This document shows, piece by piece, positions 29,301 through 35,346 of a stretch of DNA of 43,376 nt. The notes under the pieces were generated by a model, which had not been told where the DNA came from, did not search any database, and saw only the letters and a list, made by a program, of their open reading frames with translations. The first letter of the stretch is position 1. Each line of letters opens with the position of its first letter. The stretch is taken from the NCBI RefSeq assembly GCF_010645215.1, contig NZ_JAAGNW010000001.1:120388-163763 (forward strand), given 5' to 3'. Both the position numbers and the translations under genes were made by a program. The stretch comes from Burkholderia multivorans. Lineage in GTDB: Bacteria > Pseudomonadota > Gammaproteobacteria > Burkholderiales > Burkholderiaceae.

Positions 29301-31799
29301 GGCAGCGCGAACCCGCTCTACCAGGTGATGTTCAACGTGATCCCGATGCCTGAGTTTCCGGCGGGCGTCGCGCCGTTCGAGGTCGACTCCGGCTGGCTCG
29401 ACTACGACCTGTTCGTGCGGCTGTTCGTGGCCGACGATGCGATCCAGGGCGTGCTCCAGTACAGCGAGGATCTGTTCGACCGCGGCACCGCCGACGAGCT
29501 GGCCGCCTACTACGCGGAGCTGCTGCACACGCTGCTCGCGTATCCGTCGCTGCCGCTCGCGGGCCTCGCCGCGCCCGCCTCGCTGGCCGCGTCCGCGCAA
29601 ACGATCGACGACGCGGTGCCGCCCCTGCAGCTGGAGATCGCCTCGACCTTCACCGACCGTCCGCTCGCGAGCACGCTGCGCTACTGGGGGCAGGTGGCCG
29701 GCCAGCCGCTGACGCCGAACTTCGCGCCTTACGGGCAGCTGTTCCAGACGCTGTACGACGCGTCCTCGCCGTTCCGCGCCAACCGGCGCGGCATGAACGT
29801 CGTGCTGGTCCGCCCGCGCGACTGGCTGCGCTTCGATGCCGACGCCGCCGACGCGCGCGCGCAGATCGGCCTCTACGTCGACGAACTGGCCGACGCGTTG
29901 CGCGCGTCCGCGCCGGCGTTCGCGGTGCCGACCCTCGTCGTGGTGCTGCCCGACGACGCGGCGGCGCTCGCCCACCCGGACGCCGACGACGCGGGCCATG
30001 CGCTGAAGGCGCGGCTGGCCGACGTGCCTGCGCTCGACATCGTGCACTGGCGCGAGCTGGCCGAGGTCTATCCGGTCGCCGACGTCTTCGATCCGCACGC
30101 CGACGCGGCGGGCCACGTACCGTTCACGGCGGAGTACTACGCGGCGCTCGCGAGCTACGTCGCGCGCACCGCGTTCCAGCGCGCCGGCCTGCCGCTCGGC
30201 GATGCATGGAACCGGCTCGCCGCGGAGATCCGCGACGACGCCGAGGACCAGGCCGCGGCGCCCGCCGCCGACGCCGCGCGCCCGTGCGCGCCCTACGCGC
30301 CGCCGCGCGACGACGCGGACGCGACCCTGCTCGCGATCTTCGCCGATGCGCTGAAGGCGCCGGATCTCGGCATCGACGACCACTTCTTCGAGCGCGGCGG
30401 CCATTCGATCCTCGCCATCAACGTGGTGTACCGGATCAACGACGCGTTCGACGCTTCCTTGTCGGTGGCGGACGTCTTCATGGCGCCGACCGTGCGGCAG
30501 CTCGCCGCGCGCCTGCTGGAAGCGCCGCAGGCGCCGGCCTACGTCGACCTCGCGACGGCCGCCGTGCTGCCGGACGATCTCGAACCGCTCGCCGCAGCGG
30601 TCGCCGACACGCCGCGCGGCCTGCTGCTGACGGGCGCGACGGGCTTCGTCGGCCGCCACCTGCTGCGCGCGCTGCTCGACCGCACCGACGCGACGATCTA
30701 CTGCCTGGTGCGCGCGGCCAATGCCGCGCAGGGTGCACAGCGCCTGCGCGACACGCTCGAACACTGGTCGCTGTGGCGGCCGGACGCGGCGGCGCGCATC
30801 GTCGCCGTGCCGGGCGACCTGAGCCGCCCGCGGCTCGGGCTGTCGGACGCCGATCACGCGCGGCTGTGCGATGCGGTCGATGCGATCTATCACAACGGCA
30901 CCAGCATGAACCACCTCGAATCGTTCGAGATGGCGCGCCGCGCGAACGTCGAGGGCGTGCTCGAACTGCTGCGCATCACCGTGACGGGGCGGCCCAAGAC
31001 CTTCAACTACGTGTCGACGCTCGGCGTGTTCAGCATGGAGGAACGGCTCGGCGAACACGTGTTCACCGAGGCCACGCCGATCGACGGCGAGCGGCATCTC
31101 GCCGCGCACGGCTATACGACGAGCAAGTGGGCGGGCGAGCACCTGACCCATCTCGCGGCCGCGCGCGGCGTGCCGTGCAACGTGTTCCGGCTCGGCCTCG
31201 TGACGGGCGACACCGAACACGGCCACTACGACGAGCTGCAGTCGTACTACCGGCTGCTCAAGAGCTGCATGCTGATGGGCGCCGCGTTCGACGACTTCCG
31301 CTACGACCTCGTGATCACGCCCGTCGACTACGTCGCGACGGCGCTCGCGCATCTCGGCGCGGCGCACATGGCGGGCGGCAAGGTGTTCCACCTGTCGTCG
31401 ATGCAGGTCACGCCGATGCACGTCGTGTTCGAGATGATGAACCGCCAGCTCGCGACGCCGATGCGCATGCTGTCGCACCGCGACTGGCTCGACGCGGTAC
31501 GCGCGCGCTATCACCAGGGCGAGGTGCTGCCGATCGTACCCGTCGTGCAGTGGATGATGAACCTGAGCCCCGACGCGCTCGCGAAGCTCACGCGCGACCG
31601 CCACGCGACCACGATGATCTACGACTGCAGCGCTACCCAGCGCGAGCTGGAGGCGGCGGGCATCGTCGTGCCGTACTTCGACGATGCGCTGCTGCGCCGC
31701 TACCTGCACGGCATGTGCCGCCACGACGACGACCTGCGCCGCCTCGTCGCGGCCGACGGCGACCACGCCGACGACACGTTTCTTCACACGCAATCCTGA
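20379..31799 (+). CDS. burF: BurF, trans-AT-type PKS with condensation and terminal reductase domains
   Basis: A 3806-residue megasynthase. Order seen: carrier 1 (LGFDSMRH, Ser46); KS1 (Cys279, His414, His460); dehydratase (VADHRLAGEP, His712; LLDGAFQ, Asp874); ketoreductase (GGAGGLG at 1170, Tyr1311); methyltransferase (GAGTGG near 1604); carrier 2 (YGVDSI, Ser1850); KS2 (Cys2099, His2234, His2274); carrier 3 (LGGDSI, Ser2583); condensation domain (HHIVGD, His2773, Asp2777); a region of about 190 residues (3085-3275) like the N-terminal domain of FkbH proteins; carrier 4 (RGGHSI, Ser3343); and a thioester reductase (GATGFVG at 3417, YTTSK with Tyr3579 and Lys3583). No AT and no A domain is present, so extender units must come from BurL and the starter probably from BurM. 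The C domain likely joins the lipid and cyclopropanol halves, and the reductase should release an aldehyde. A (GCGACT)7 tract encodes the linker after carrier 2. The ATG at 20379 lies 46 bp after burE. Confidence 0.94.
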   Translation: MTSTRLSPDLAAAVEAEVLALAAELVGRPLDAAAALRPLHDLGFDSMRHVELSGLLNECYGLDLAPTLFFHVHTARAIAAYLVAEHADAAARRHGIAPPEADATAADDDAPAAPAPASGGDLAIVGMAGILPQSADLDAFWAHLLAGDDLISTVPPERWHRREEDADPATRWGGFVPHADRFDAAFFGISPREAEQMDPQQRLFLQTAWSALEDAALRPSDLLDSDTAVFVGASTTDYMSLLPAADGHLATGNAHAMLANRLSHLLGAHGPSEAIDTACSSSLVALPRAVQALRRGESRVAIVGGVNLMFTPRLHRALAAAGMLSPDGRCRTFDAAANGYVRGEGVVALVLMPLADALTQRRPIRALVKGSAVNHGGRAAFLTAPDVNAQAALLDAAYLDAGVDPASVGYVEAHGTGTPLGDPIEAQALHQGFAAAARRWPAPATPPRCGIGSVKSNIGHLEAAAGLAGLAKVVLAMRHRVLPASLHCRELNPYLKLDAERFHVVTEATPWHTADGQPPRAGVSSFGFGGANAHAVLEAAPADAPAAPSSHAGPWFVPLSARSERALRARIAQLAAWLDAVDPDAAPLPALAKTLTRGREAMPFRFGLTCASLDDLRAQLAAARAASAASSAASSAAGATPHAAPHAGWLAGDDAPLPAAWDDATPLLRLPAYPFEAARHWPDAPAAVALTALGDGAYDVRLDPAQPLVADHRLAGEPVLAAAAQIVLAWRAFEAESGDGVHLTLHDLEWLAPVTVGTPTELRIALTRYDGARAHVELGVAGVGGAALSRGEVSCATTAGAPASIDLAALRARCPQAVAADACYTAFAERGIDYGPSFRPLAALAVGPDEVLADFDPAALAVLDGDARAVALLDGAFQAIAGLSLANAQRIDAGRLPAALARIGRRGALADTRHAWIRAVDTQAGHGTFDITLCDAMGTPRASLRGFTVAARHASAGRAGQRLDSAGEHLLAPAWLPVPASGAAHPATTLTVLGGSAAQRARLAASAPSPRLIDTLDALDANDAHVVWFAADDLAATLPDTPDSGLAGFRLVKRLLALGADTRPLSLTVVTVRAWSLPGAAPAFPAHADLTGLCGSLANEYPHWRVRVLDLPAGDALPDDWLTQDAPAGRPLLLARHGQWFARRLVPLAPMAPPAAGTPYRSDAVYVVIGGAGGLGRVWTEHVLRTAGAQVVWIGRRPRDAALDAHCAALAAHGPQPLYLSADASDEAALRAARDTVLERFGRVDGVVHAAIVLRDGALAQQDDAQFGAALHAQVATTQHLARVFGALPLDFLLFFSSLQSSFVAAGQGNYAAGCTFRDAFADWLRTQVAYPVKVINWGYWGHTGVVATDAYRQRMAALGIGSIDPAAAMVALDALLRGPLDQAAYLTTLGPVALPSLAAELAGRIAPHTEALGACAPTLPDDADSPAWQAATAALERAIAERLFAELAALGGFAASRFDLDTVLDAAGIAPPPRRWCAQTLALLARHGMLDWDGRHGRLLAAAPTADAARAAWRDACEKRAADGLLDAHLALAEATLDALPAILQGRVAATSVLFPDGDMHRVEAVYRRNAQADRCNRAVVAVVAHLLDDAPDARPAALLEIGAGTGGTTAPLLDALDARRARLDCYDFTDLSKAFLLNAERAFGAGRDWLRYRLFDVEAALAPQALPAGGYDIVLATNVLHATQDLDVTLRNAKALLKAGGYLVINELLDTHCFAHATFGLLSGWWRHRDSARRLPGSPLLSREGWTHALREAGFSVRSPAASEAESQGVIVAVSDGVITQPAERPAPLAPAAAPAAHATAAPDRPAPDADLRARCLHALTQLVARTLKMPAGQLAADQLLGSYGVDSILMIGLTKALRETFDIPLSNATLFEHTTLDALATFLVDTHRAACERALGATATATATATATATATLPAAAPRSEARAALAGAAAPRAPAGEPMPIAVVGMSGRYAQADDLHAFWAHLRDGRHGITEVPAERWDWRTHFDPEPGVPGRSYSRWGGFLTQIDRFDAGFFRIAPNDAAQIDPQARLFLEESWAAIEDAGYTPASLAPNRQVGVFVGAMNAYYPTGAQFWSIANRVSHLLDFHGPSLAVDTACSSSLTALHLAIESLRAGSCDCAIAGGVNLIVSPRHLVGLSALTMLSAGEACRAFGAGADGFVDGEGVGALVLKPLAHALADGDAIHGVIRGSAINAGGKTHGLTVPNPRAQQAVVEAALARSGVPARAISYIEAHGTGTALGDPIELAGLTRAFASHTAERGFCALGSVKSNIGHTESAAGVAGVTKVLLQLKHRELVPTLHVDEVNPDLDFAATPFTLQRRLQPWTVPDGETRLAGVSSFGAGGANAHVVLEEYVERRTLGDDASQPALIVLSAATESALRVRAARLLATLERNEIAPRRLHDLAFTLQTGRVELAWRFACVAASTDALRATLAAYTAHADDARWHAHHVDPARPGLAELDSDAELRTAIVAQCIAAGKLDKLAALWSQGLGLDWAALARDAAPRTRLHLPTYPFEGERHWLEDSEAHSAARPRPPRTDAAMPAAPADAARDVGTVLRGIVADVLGYADVALSESFLSLGGDSIRAARAHRMLQHALGIEIPLSVLLDDRTLAECVRAIEALPAAAAAGGAPARRDARPAALSSHQQQFFFLDRLNPGNPAFNLPGALRVDGPWDWAAFEAAYQALIDAHDVLRTRFVVHEGEPRAEVAAQRRASIERHDLAALLPAHQAARVDACLTDASRTGFALERGGLSRVTVLELGDEAHIVLLNLHHIVGDVVSLANLLRTLAQAARSGVAPAPARPRRQYADWAADEQAQLPERIARALPYWLDRLDRLPRPLPLPCDRPRPPVPSYRGRSVPFAFPPELAARLDAFCRARKLSRYVVMLAAFKVALRVLSGQDDIVVGSPYANRADEDSPDMIGCLAYALVMRTRLHACETFDAAIAQVRETVLGAFDHQGVPYPRLVEALNPTRHGSANPLYQVMFNVIPMPEFPAGVAPFEVDSGWLDYDLFVRLFVADDAIQGVLQYSEDLFDRGTADELAAYYAELLHTLLAYPSLPLAGLAAPASLAASAQTIDDAVPPLQLEIASTFTDRPLASTLRYWGQVAGQPLTPNFAPYGQLFQTLYDASSPFRANRRGMNVVLVRPRDWLRFDADAADARAQIGLYVDELADALRASAPAFAVPTLVVVLPDDAAALAHPDADDAGHALKARLADVPALDIVHWRELAEVYPVADVFDPHADAAGHVPFTAEYYAALASYVARTAFQRAGLPLGDAWNRLAAEIRDDAEDQAAAPAADAARPCAPYAPPRDDADATLLAIFADALKAPDLGIDDHFFERGGHSILAINVVYRINDAFDASLSVADVFMAPTVRQLAARLLEAPQAPAYVDLATAAVLPDDLEPLAAAVADTPRGLLLTGATGFVGRHLLRALLDRTDATIYCLVRAANAAQGAQRLRDTLEHWSLWRPDAAARIVAVPGDLSRPRLGLSDADHARLCDAVDAIYHNGTSMNHLESFEMARRANVEGVLELLRITVTGRPKTFNYVSTLGVFSMEERLGEHVFTEATPIDGERHLAAHGYTTSKWAGEHLTHLAAARGVPCNVFRLGLVTGDTEHGHYDELQSYYRLLKSCMLMGAAFDDFRYDLVITPVDYVATALAHLGAAHMAGGKVFHLSSMQVTPMHVVFEMMNRQLATPMRMLSHRDWLDAVRARYHQGEVLPIVPVVQWMMNLSPDALAKLTRDRHATTMIYDCSATQRELEAAGIVVPYFDDALLRRYLHGMCRHDDDLRRLVAADGDHADDTFLHTQS
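22261..22284 (+). repeat. Two tandem 12-mers in the burF KS-DH linker
   Basis: CCGCATCGTCGG is repeated twice exactly, with partial copies on both sides, and encodes an Ala/Ser linker. Its length is a multiple of three, so copy-number change would keep the frame. Confidence 0.6.
26076..26117 (+). repeat. Hexanucleotide microsatellite (GCGACT)x7 inside burF
   Basis: Seven perfect copies of GCGACT followed by GCGACC encode an alternating Ala-Thr linker between carrier domain 2 and KS2. Each unit adds two residues, so slippage changes linker length without a frameshift. Genomes of this group are rich in such variable tandem repeats. Confidence 0.9.
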
Positions 31800-31814
31800 C
31801 CACCACGGACCACC

Positions 31815-32864
31815 ATGAGCGACTTCATCTATCAGGACCACCATGCCTCGCTGGCGCCTCTCGCGGGGCGCACCGTCTGCGTCGTCGGCTACGGCATCCA
31901 GGGCCGCGCCTTCGCCGCCAACCTGCGCGACAGCGGCGTCGAGGTGCGCATCGGCAACATCGACGACGACTATTTCGCGCTCGCGCGCGACGAAGGGCAT
32001 CGCGTGACGGACATCGGCACGGCCGTGGCCGGCGCGGACGTCGTGCTGCTGCTGATCCCCGACGAAGCGCACGGCCCGGTGTTCGAGGCCGAGATCGCGC
32101 CGAACCTGCGCGAAGGCGCGCTGATGTGCGTCGCGCACGGCCATTCGCTGGTCCAGGGCGAGGTGCGCGCGCTGCCCGGCCGCGATCTCGCGATGCTCGC
32201 GCCGCGCATGTACGGCGACCCCATCCGCCGCTACTACCTCGCGGGCCAGGGCGCGCCCGCCTATCTCGACATCGTGCAGGACAGCACCGGCCACGCGCTC
32301 GAACGCGTGCTCGCGATCGCCCGCGCGGTGGGCTTCACGCGCGCCGGCGTGATGACGCTCGGCCATCGCGAAGAGACCTTTCTCGACCTGTTCCAGGAGC
32401 AGTTCCTCGCGCCGGCGCTCGTCGACCTCGTCGAAACCGCATTCGAGACGCTCGTCGCGCGCGGCTTCAATCCAAAGGCTGCGCTGCTCGAAGTCTACGG
32501 CTCGGGCGAGATGGGCAAGATGGTACTCGACGGCGCGGACATCGGGCTCGACGAGGTCGTCGCGCTGCAGGGCTCGCCGACCTGCCAGGTCGGCTATCAC
32601 CGCTGGCGCGGCCGCACGCTGCCGCCGGCGCTGCGCGAGCTGGCGCGGGACGTGCTCGACCAGATCGAGGGCGGCGACTTCTCCGGCTACCTGAAGCAGC
32701 ACGCCGCCGACGACTATGCGTCGCTCGCCGCCGCGCGCCGCGCCGCGCTCGCGCGGCCGCTCAACCAGACCCACGCCGAGGTGCGCGCGGCGTTCCGCTT
32801 CCCGTCCGAGCGCACGGGCGGCCTGTACGAAGCGCGAGGCGCCGCCGTGGAGGAACAGCCATGA
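31815..32864 (+). CDS. burG: BurG, ketol-acid reductoisomerase homologue, cyclopropanol synthase
   Basis: A 349-residue class I ketol-acid reductoisomerase (IlvC) fold. The Rossmann motif GYGIQG is at 25-30, the catalytic-region histidine in AHG is His108, and the first metal pair is kept in DLFQE (Asp191, Glu195). Other parts differ from biosynthetic IlvC: PKGPG is replaced by PRMYG (Arg131), the second glutamate pair sits in a longer EVYGSGE (226-232), and the ISNTAEYG substrate motif is replaced by QGSPTCQVGYH. These changes argue against branched-chain amino acid synthesis. Published work, as I recall it, shows BurG is NAD-dependent and closes the cyclopropanol ring with loss of dimethyl sulfide from a gonyol-derived acid. 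The start follows burF by 15 bp; the stop overlaps burH. Confidence 0.93.
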   Translation: MSDFIYQDHHASLAPLAGRTVCVVGYGIQGRAFAANLRDSGVEVRIGNIDDDYFALARDEGHRVTDIGTAVAGADVVLLLIPDEAHGPVFEAEIAPNLREGALMCVAHGHSLVQGEVRALPGRDLAMLAPRMYGDPIRRYYLAGQGAPAYLDIVQDSTGHALERVLAIARAVGFTRAGVMTLGHREETFLDLFQEQFLAPALVDLVETAFETLVARGFNPKAALLEVYGSGEMGKMVLDGADIGLDEVVALQGSPTCQVGYHRWRGRTLPPALRELARDVLDQIEGGDFSGYLKQHAADDYASLAAARRAALARPLNQTHAEVRAAFRFPSERTGGLYEARGAAVEEQP

Positions 32865-34069
32865 GCGCGACCCTCCTGATCGGCGCGAGCTTCACGGCGT
32901 CGCCGCTCGCGCCGTTGCTGACGGCGCAGGGGTACGCCCGGGTCGAGTTCACGCGCTACAACCAGCTGTTGCAGGCGCTGGTGGAGCCCGATCCGGCCCA
33001 CGCGGGCTGGCCGACGCTGCTGCTCGTGCGGCTCGCCGACCTGGTGCGCAACGAGCGCGGCGCACCGGACGAGCTGGCCGCGCGCCTGACGCAGCGGGCC
33101 GATGCCTGGCTCGACGCGCTGCGCGATTTCGCCGCGCGCGCGGCGACGCCGCCCGGCCTCCTGATCGTCCCGTCCCCGGCGCTCGAATCCGGCGACGGCG
33201 CGCTTGCTGACGCGTGCCGCGCGATCGTGCACGCCTGGCGCGCGGTGCCGGGATTGACGCCGCTCGACTGGGCCGCGTTCGCGGCCGCGCATCCGCTCGA
33301 ACGGCCGTTCGATCCGGTCGCGGACAAGCTCGGGCACGTACCGTTCTCGATCGAGTGCTTCCACGCGCTCGCGCCGTGGCTCGCCGGGCAGGAACGCGCG
33401 CACCGCGCGCCGGCCGCGCCCGTCGCCGCGCCCGCGCAAGCCGCACCCGCGGCCTCGCTCGCACGCTTTCTCGAACGCCTGAACCTGAACCTGCGGGCCG
33501 CGCCGCTGGACGACGCCGCCGAGATCGCCCGCACCGCGCGCCTGAGCCATACCGCCGCGACGTTTCACCTGACCGGCCGCGCCCAGCTCGAGGCCGCGCT
33601 GCGCACGCAGCTCGCACAATCCGCGCAGGGCGTGGGGCTGCACGTCACCGACCGCTTCGGCCAGTACGGCTACAGCGGCTACCTGCTCGCGCATCCGGAA
33701 GACGACACGCTGGTGCTCGCCGAATTCGCGCTGAATTGCACCGTGCTCGGCAAGCAGGTCGAGCACGGCGTGCTGCTCGCGTTCGCGCAGGCCGCCGCAC
33801 GCGCCGGGTGGCCCGCCGTCGCGCTCGCGTTCGCACGCACGGACGGCAATGCGCCCGCCGGCGCGCTGCTCGATGCGCTCGCGGCGCACGCCGGCGCAGC
33901 GCCGGCGCCGGCCGATGCGCTGGAGCGGCTGCGCATGACGCCGCAGGCGCTCGCCGACGCCGTGCTCGCCTGTGCGCTCGCGCCGGCGGCCGTCGAACCC
34001 GCCGCCGCCGCGCTCGATCTCGCGCCGCTCGCCTCCCGATCCCCGCTCCGCTCCGTCGCCACGCCATGA
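32861..34069 (+). CDS. burH: BurH, FkbH-like protein lacking the HAD phosphatase domain
   Basis: A 402-residue protein. Residues 1-180 resemble the N-terminal domain of long FkbH-like proteins (RYNQLLQAL; DPVADKLGHVPFSIECFHAL). Residues about 200-400 resemble the C-terminal GNAT-like part (FLERLNLNL, ARLSHTAATFHLTGR, DRFGQYGYSGYL, CTVLGKQVEHGVL). In ordinary FkbH proteins a HAD domain with DxDxTLW lies between them and makes glyceryl-carrier protein; here it is absent and an Ala/Pro linker (about 181-199) bridges the gap. Glyceryl transfer is therefore unlikely. BurF carries a copy of the N-terminal half-domain next to its last carrier, so BurH probably acts on carrier-bound chains there, perhaps as an acyl transferase; this is inference. 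ATGA overlaps couple it to burG and burI, and GGAGGAA precedes the ATG. Confidence 0.75.
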   Translation: MSATLLIGASFTASPLAPLLTAQGYARVEFTRYNQLLQALVEPDPAHAGWPTLLLVRLADLVRNERGAPDELAARLTQRADAWLDALRDFAARAATPPGLLIVPSPALESGDGALADACRAIVHAWRAVPGLTPLDWAAFAAAHPLERPFDPVADKLGHVPFSIECFHALAPWLAGQERAHRAPAAPVAAPAQAAPAASLARFLERLNLNLRAAPLDDAAEIARTARLSHTAATFHLTGRAQLEAALRTQLAQSAQGVGLHVTDRFGQYGYSGYLLAHPEDDTLVLAEFALNCTVLGKQVEHGVLLAFAQAAARAGWPAVALAFARTDGNAPAGALLDALAAHAGAAPAPADALERLRMTPQALADAVLACALAPAAVEPAAAALDLAPLASRSPLRSVATP

Positions 34070-35346
34070 ATACCCGTCTCTCCCCGCCTCTGCACGCGCC
34101 CGCCGCCGACTGGTGGGCGCGCGAACACCTGCATTACCGCGCCGACACGCTGCACCTGCGCGGCCGTTCGGTCGCGGCGCTCGCCGCCGCGTTCCCCGAA
34201 CCCGTATTCCTCTACGACCCGCAGCGCGCGGCCGACAACGTCGCGCGCCTCGACGCGGTGCTGCGCGGGCTGCGCACGGGCGGCGGCCATCGCCTCTACT
34301 ACGCGATGAAAGCCAACCGCTTCCGGCCCCTGCTCGACGAGCTGCGCCGCTGCGCGGGCCTGTACGGGATCGACGTGTGCTCGCCGGAAGAACTGCGCGA
34401 AGCGCTCGCCTGCGGCTTCGAACCGGCGCGCATCTCGTACACCGCGCACGGCATGACGCCCGACGAGGCCGCGCTACTCGCGGCGCTGCCCGAGGTGCAC
34501 GTGAACTGCGACACGCTGTCGGCGATCGACCTGCTCGGCCGGCATGCGCCGGGCCGCGCGATCGGCATCCGCATCAACCCGGGCATCGGCATCGGCTATG
34601 CGGACAGCGACCGCCTCAGCTATGCCGGCGCGGCCGTCACGAAGTTCGGCATCTACGCGGAGCAATTCGACGACGCGCTCGCGCGCGCCGCCCGGCATCG
34701 CCTGACCGTGTCCTGGCTGCATTGCCATGCGGGCTGCGGCTACCTGGACCCGCAACTCGCCTCGTTCGAGCGCGTGCTCGCCGCGCTCGATGCGTTCGTC
34801 GTGCGCGTGCCGGGCCTGCGCGGCGTGAATCTCGGCGGCGGCCTCGGCGTGCCGCACCGCGCGACCGACCGGCCGCTCGATCTCCTGCGCTGGCGCGACG
34901 CCGTGCAGGCTCGCTTCGGCGCGCGCGGGCTCACGCTCGCGATCGAACCGGGCGACTTCATCGCGAAAGACGGCGGCATGCTCGTGCTGCGCGTCATGTA
35001 TGCGGAAACCAAGCGCGACCAGCGCTTCGTGGGCCTGAACGGCGGCTTCAATCTCGCGATCGAACCCGCGTTCTACGACCTGCCGTGCGAGCCCGTCCCG
35101 TGCGTGCGCCGCCCCGGCGCCGCGCAGCCCGCGTGCCTCGCAGGCAACATCAACGAGGCGCTCGACCTGTGGGGCCGCGACGTGCCGCTGCCGCCCGTCG
35201 AACCCGGCGACCACCTCGCGCTGCTCAATGCGGGCGGCTATGCCGCGTCGATGAGTTCCAACCACTGCCTGCGCGGCCAGTTCCGCGAGCTGGCGCTGTT
35301 CGACGCGCTGCCGTCGCCGTTCTGTTCCGAAGGAGTCCCTACTTGA
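34066..35346 (+). CDS. burI: BurI, fold-type III PLP decarboxylase (S-methylmethionine decarboxylase candidate)
   Basis: A 426-residue member of the diaminopimelate/ornithine decarboxylase family. The PLP lysine is Lys82 in YYAMKANRF; CSPEELREAL, HCHAGCGY, NLGGGLG and EPGDFIAKDGG are the barrel motifs, and NAGGYAASMSSNHC the C-terminal one. In the family motif GPxCESGD the conserved cysteine position is occupied by Asn363 (GNINEALD). The published route needs decarboxylation of S-methylmethionine to the dimethylsulfonio propylamine, and BurI is the only decarboxylase in the operon. The start overlaps the burH stop (ATGA). The stop overlaps the TTG start of burJ, and a GAAGGAG ribosome site for burJ lies inside the last codons. 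Confidence 0.88.
   Translation: MNTRLSPPLHAPAADWWAREHLHYRADTLHLRGRSVAALAAAFPEPVFLYDPQRAADNVARLDAVLRGLRTGGGHRLYYAMKANRFRPLLDELRRCAGLYGIDVCSPEELREALACGFEPARISYTAHGMTPDEAALLAALPEVHVNCDTLSAIDLLGRHAPGRAIGIRINPGIGIGYADSDRLSYAGAAVTKFGIYAEQFDDALARAARHRLTVSWLHCHAGCGYLDPQLASFERVLAALDAFVVRVPGLRGVNLGGGLGVPHRATDRPLDLLRWRDAVQARFGARGLTLAIEPGDFIAKDGGMLVLRVMYAETKRDQRFVGLNGGFNLAIEPAFYDLPCEPVPCVRRPGAAQPACLAGNINEALDLWGRDVPLPPVEPGDHLALLNAGGYAASMSSNHCLRGQFRELALFDALPSPFCSEGVPT

Noticed and set aside
20214-32774. Long minus-strand frames (about 1944 and 1781 codons) and a 2933-codon alternative plus frame across burF
   Set aside because: Same composition artefact. BurF has all its carrier, KS, KR and reductase motifs in a single frame.
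31815-32864. Annotation as housekeeping IlvC for branched-chain amino acid synthesis
   Set aside because: Key substrate motifs of IlvC are replaced and the gene is embedded in the bur operon, away from ilvB/ilvN-type genes.
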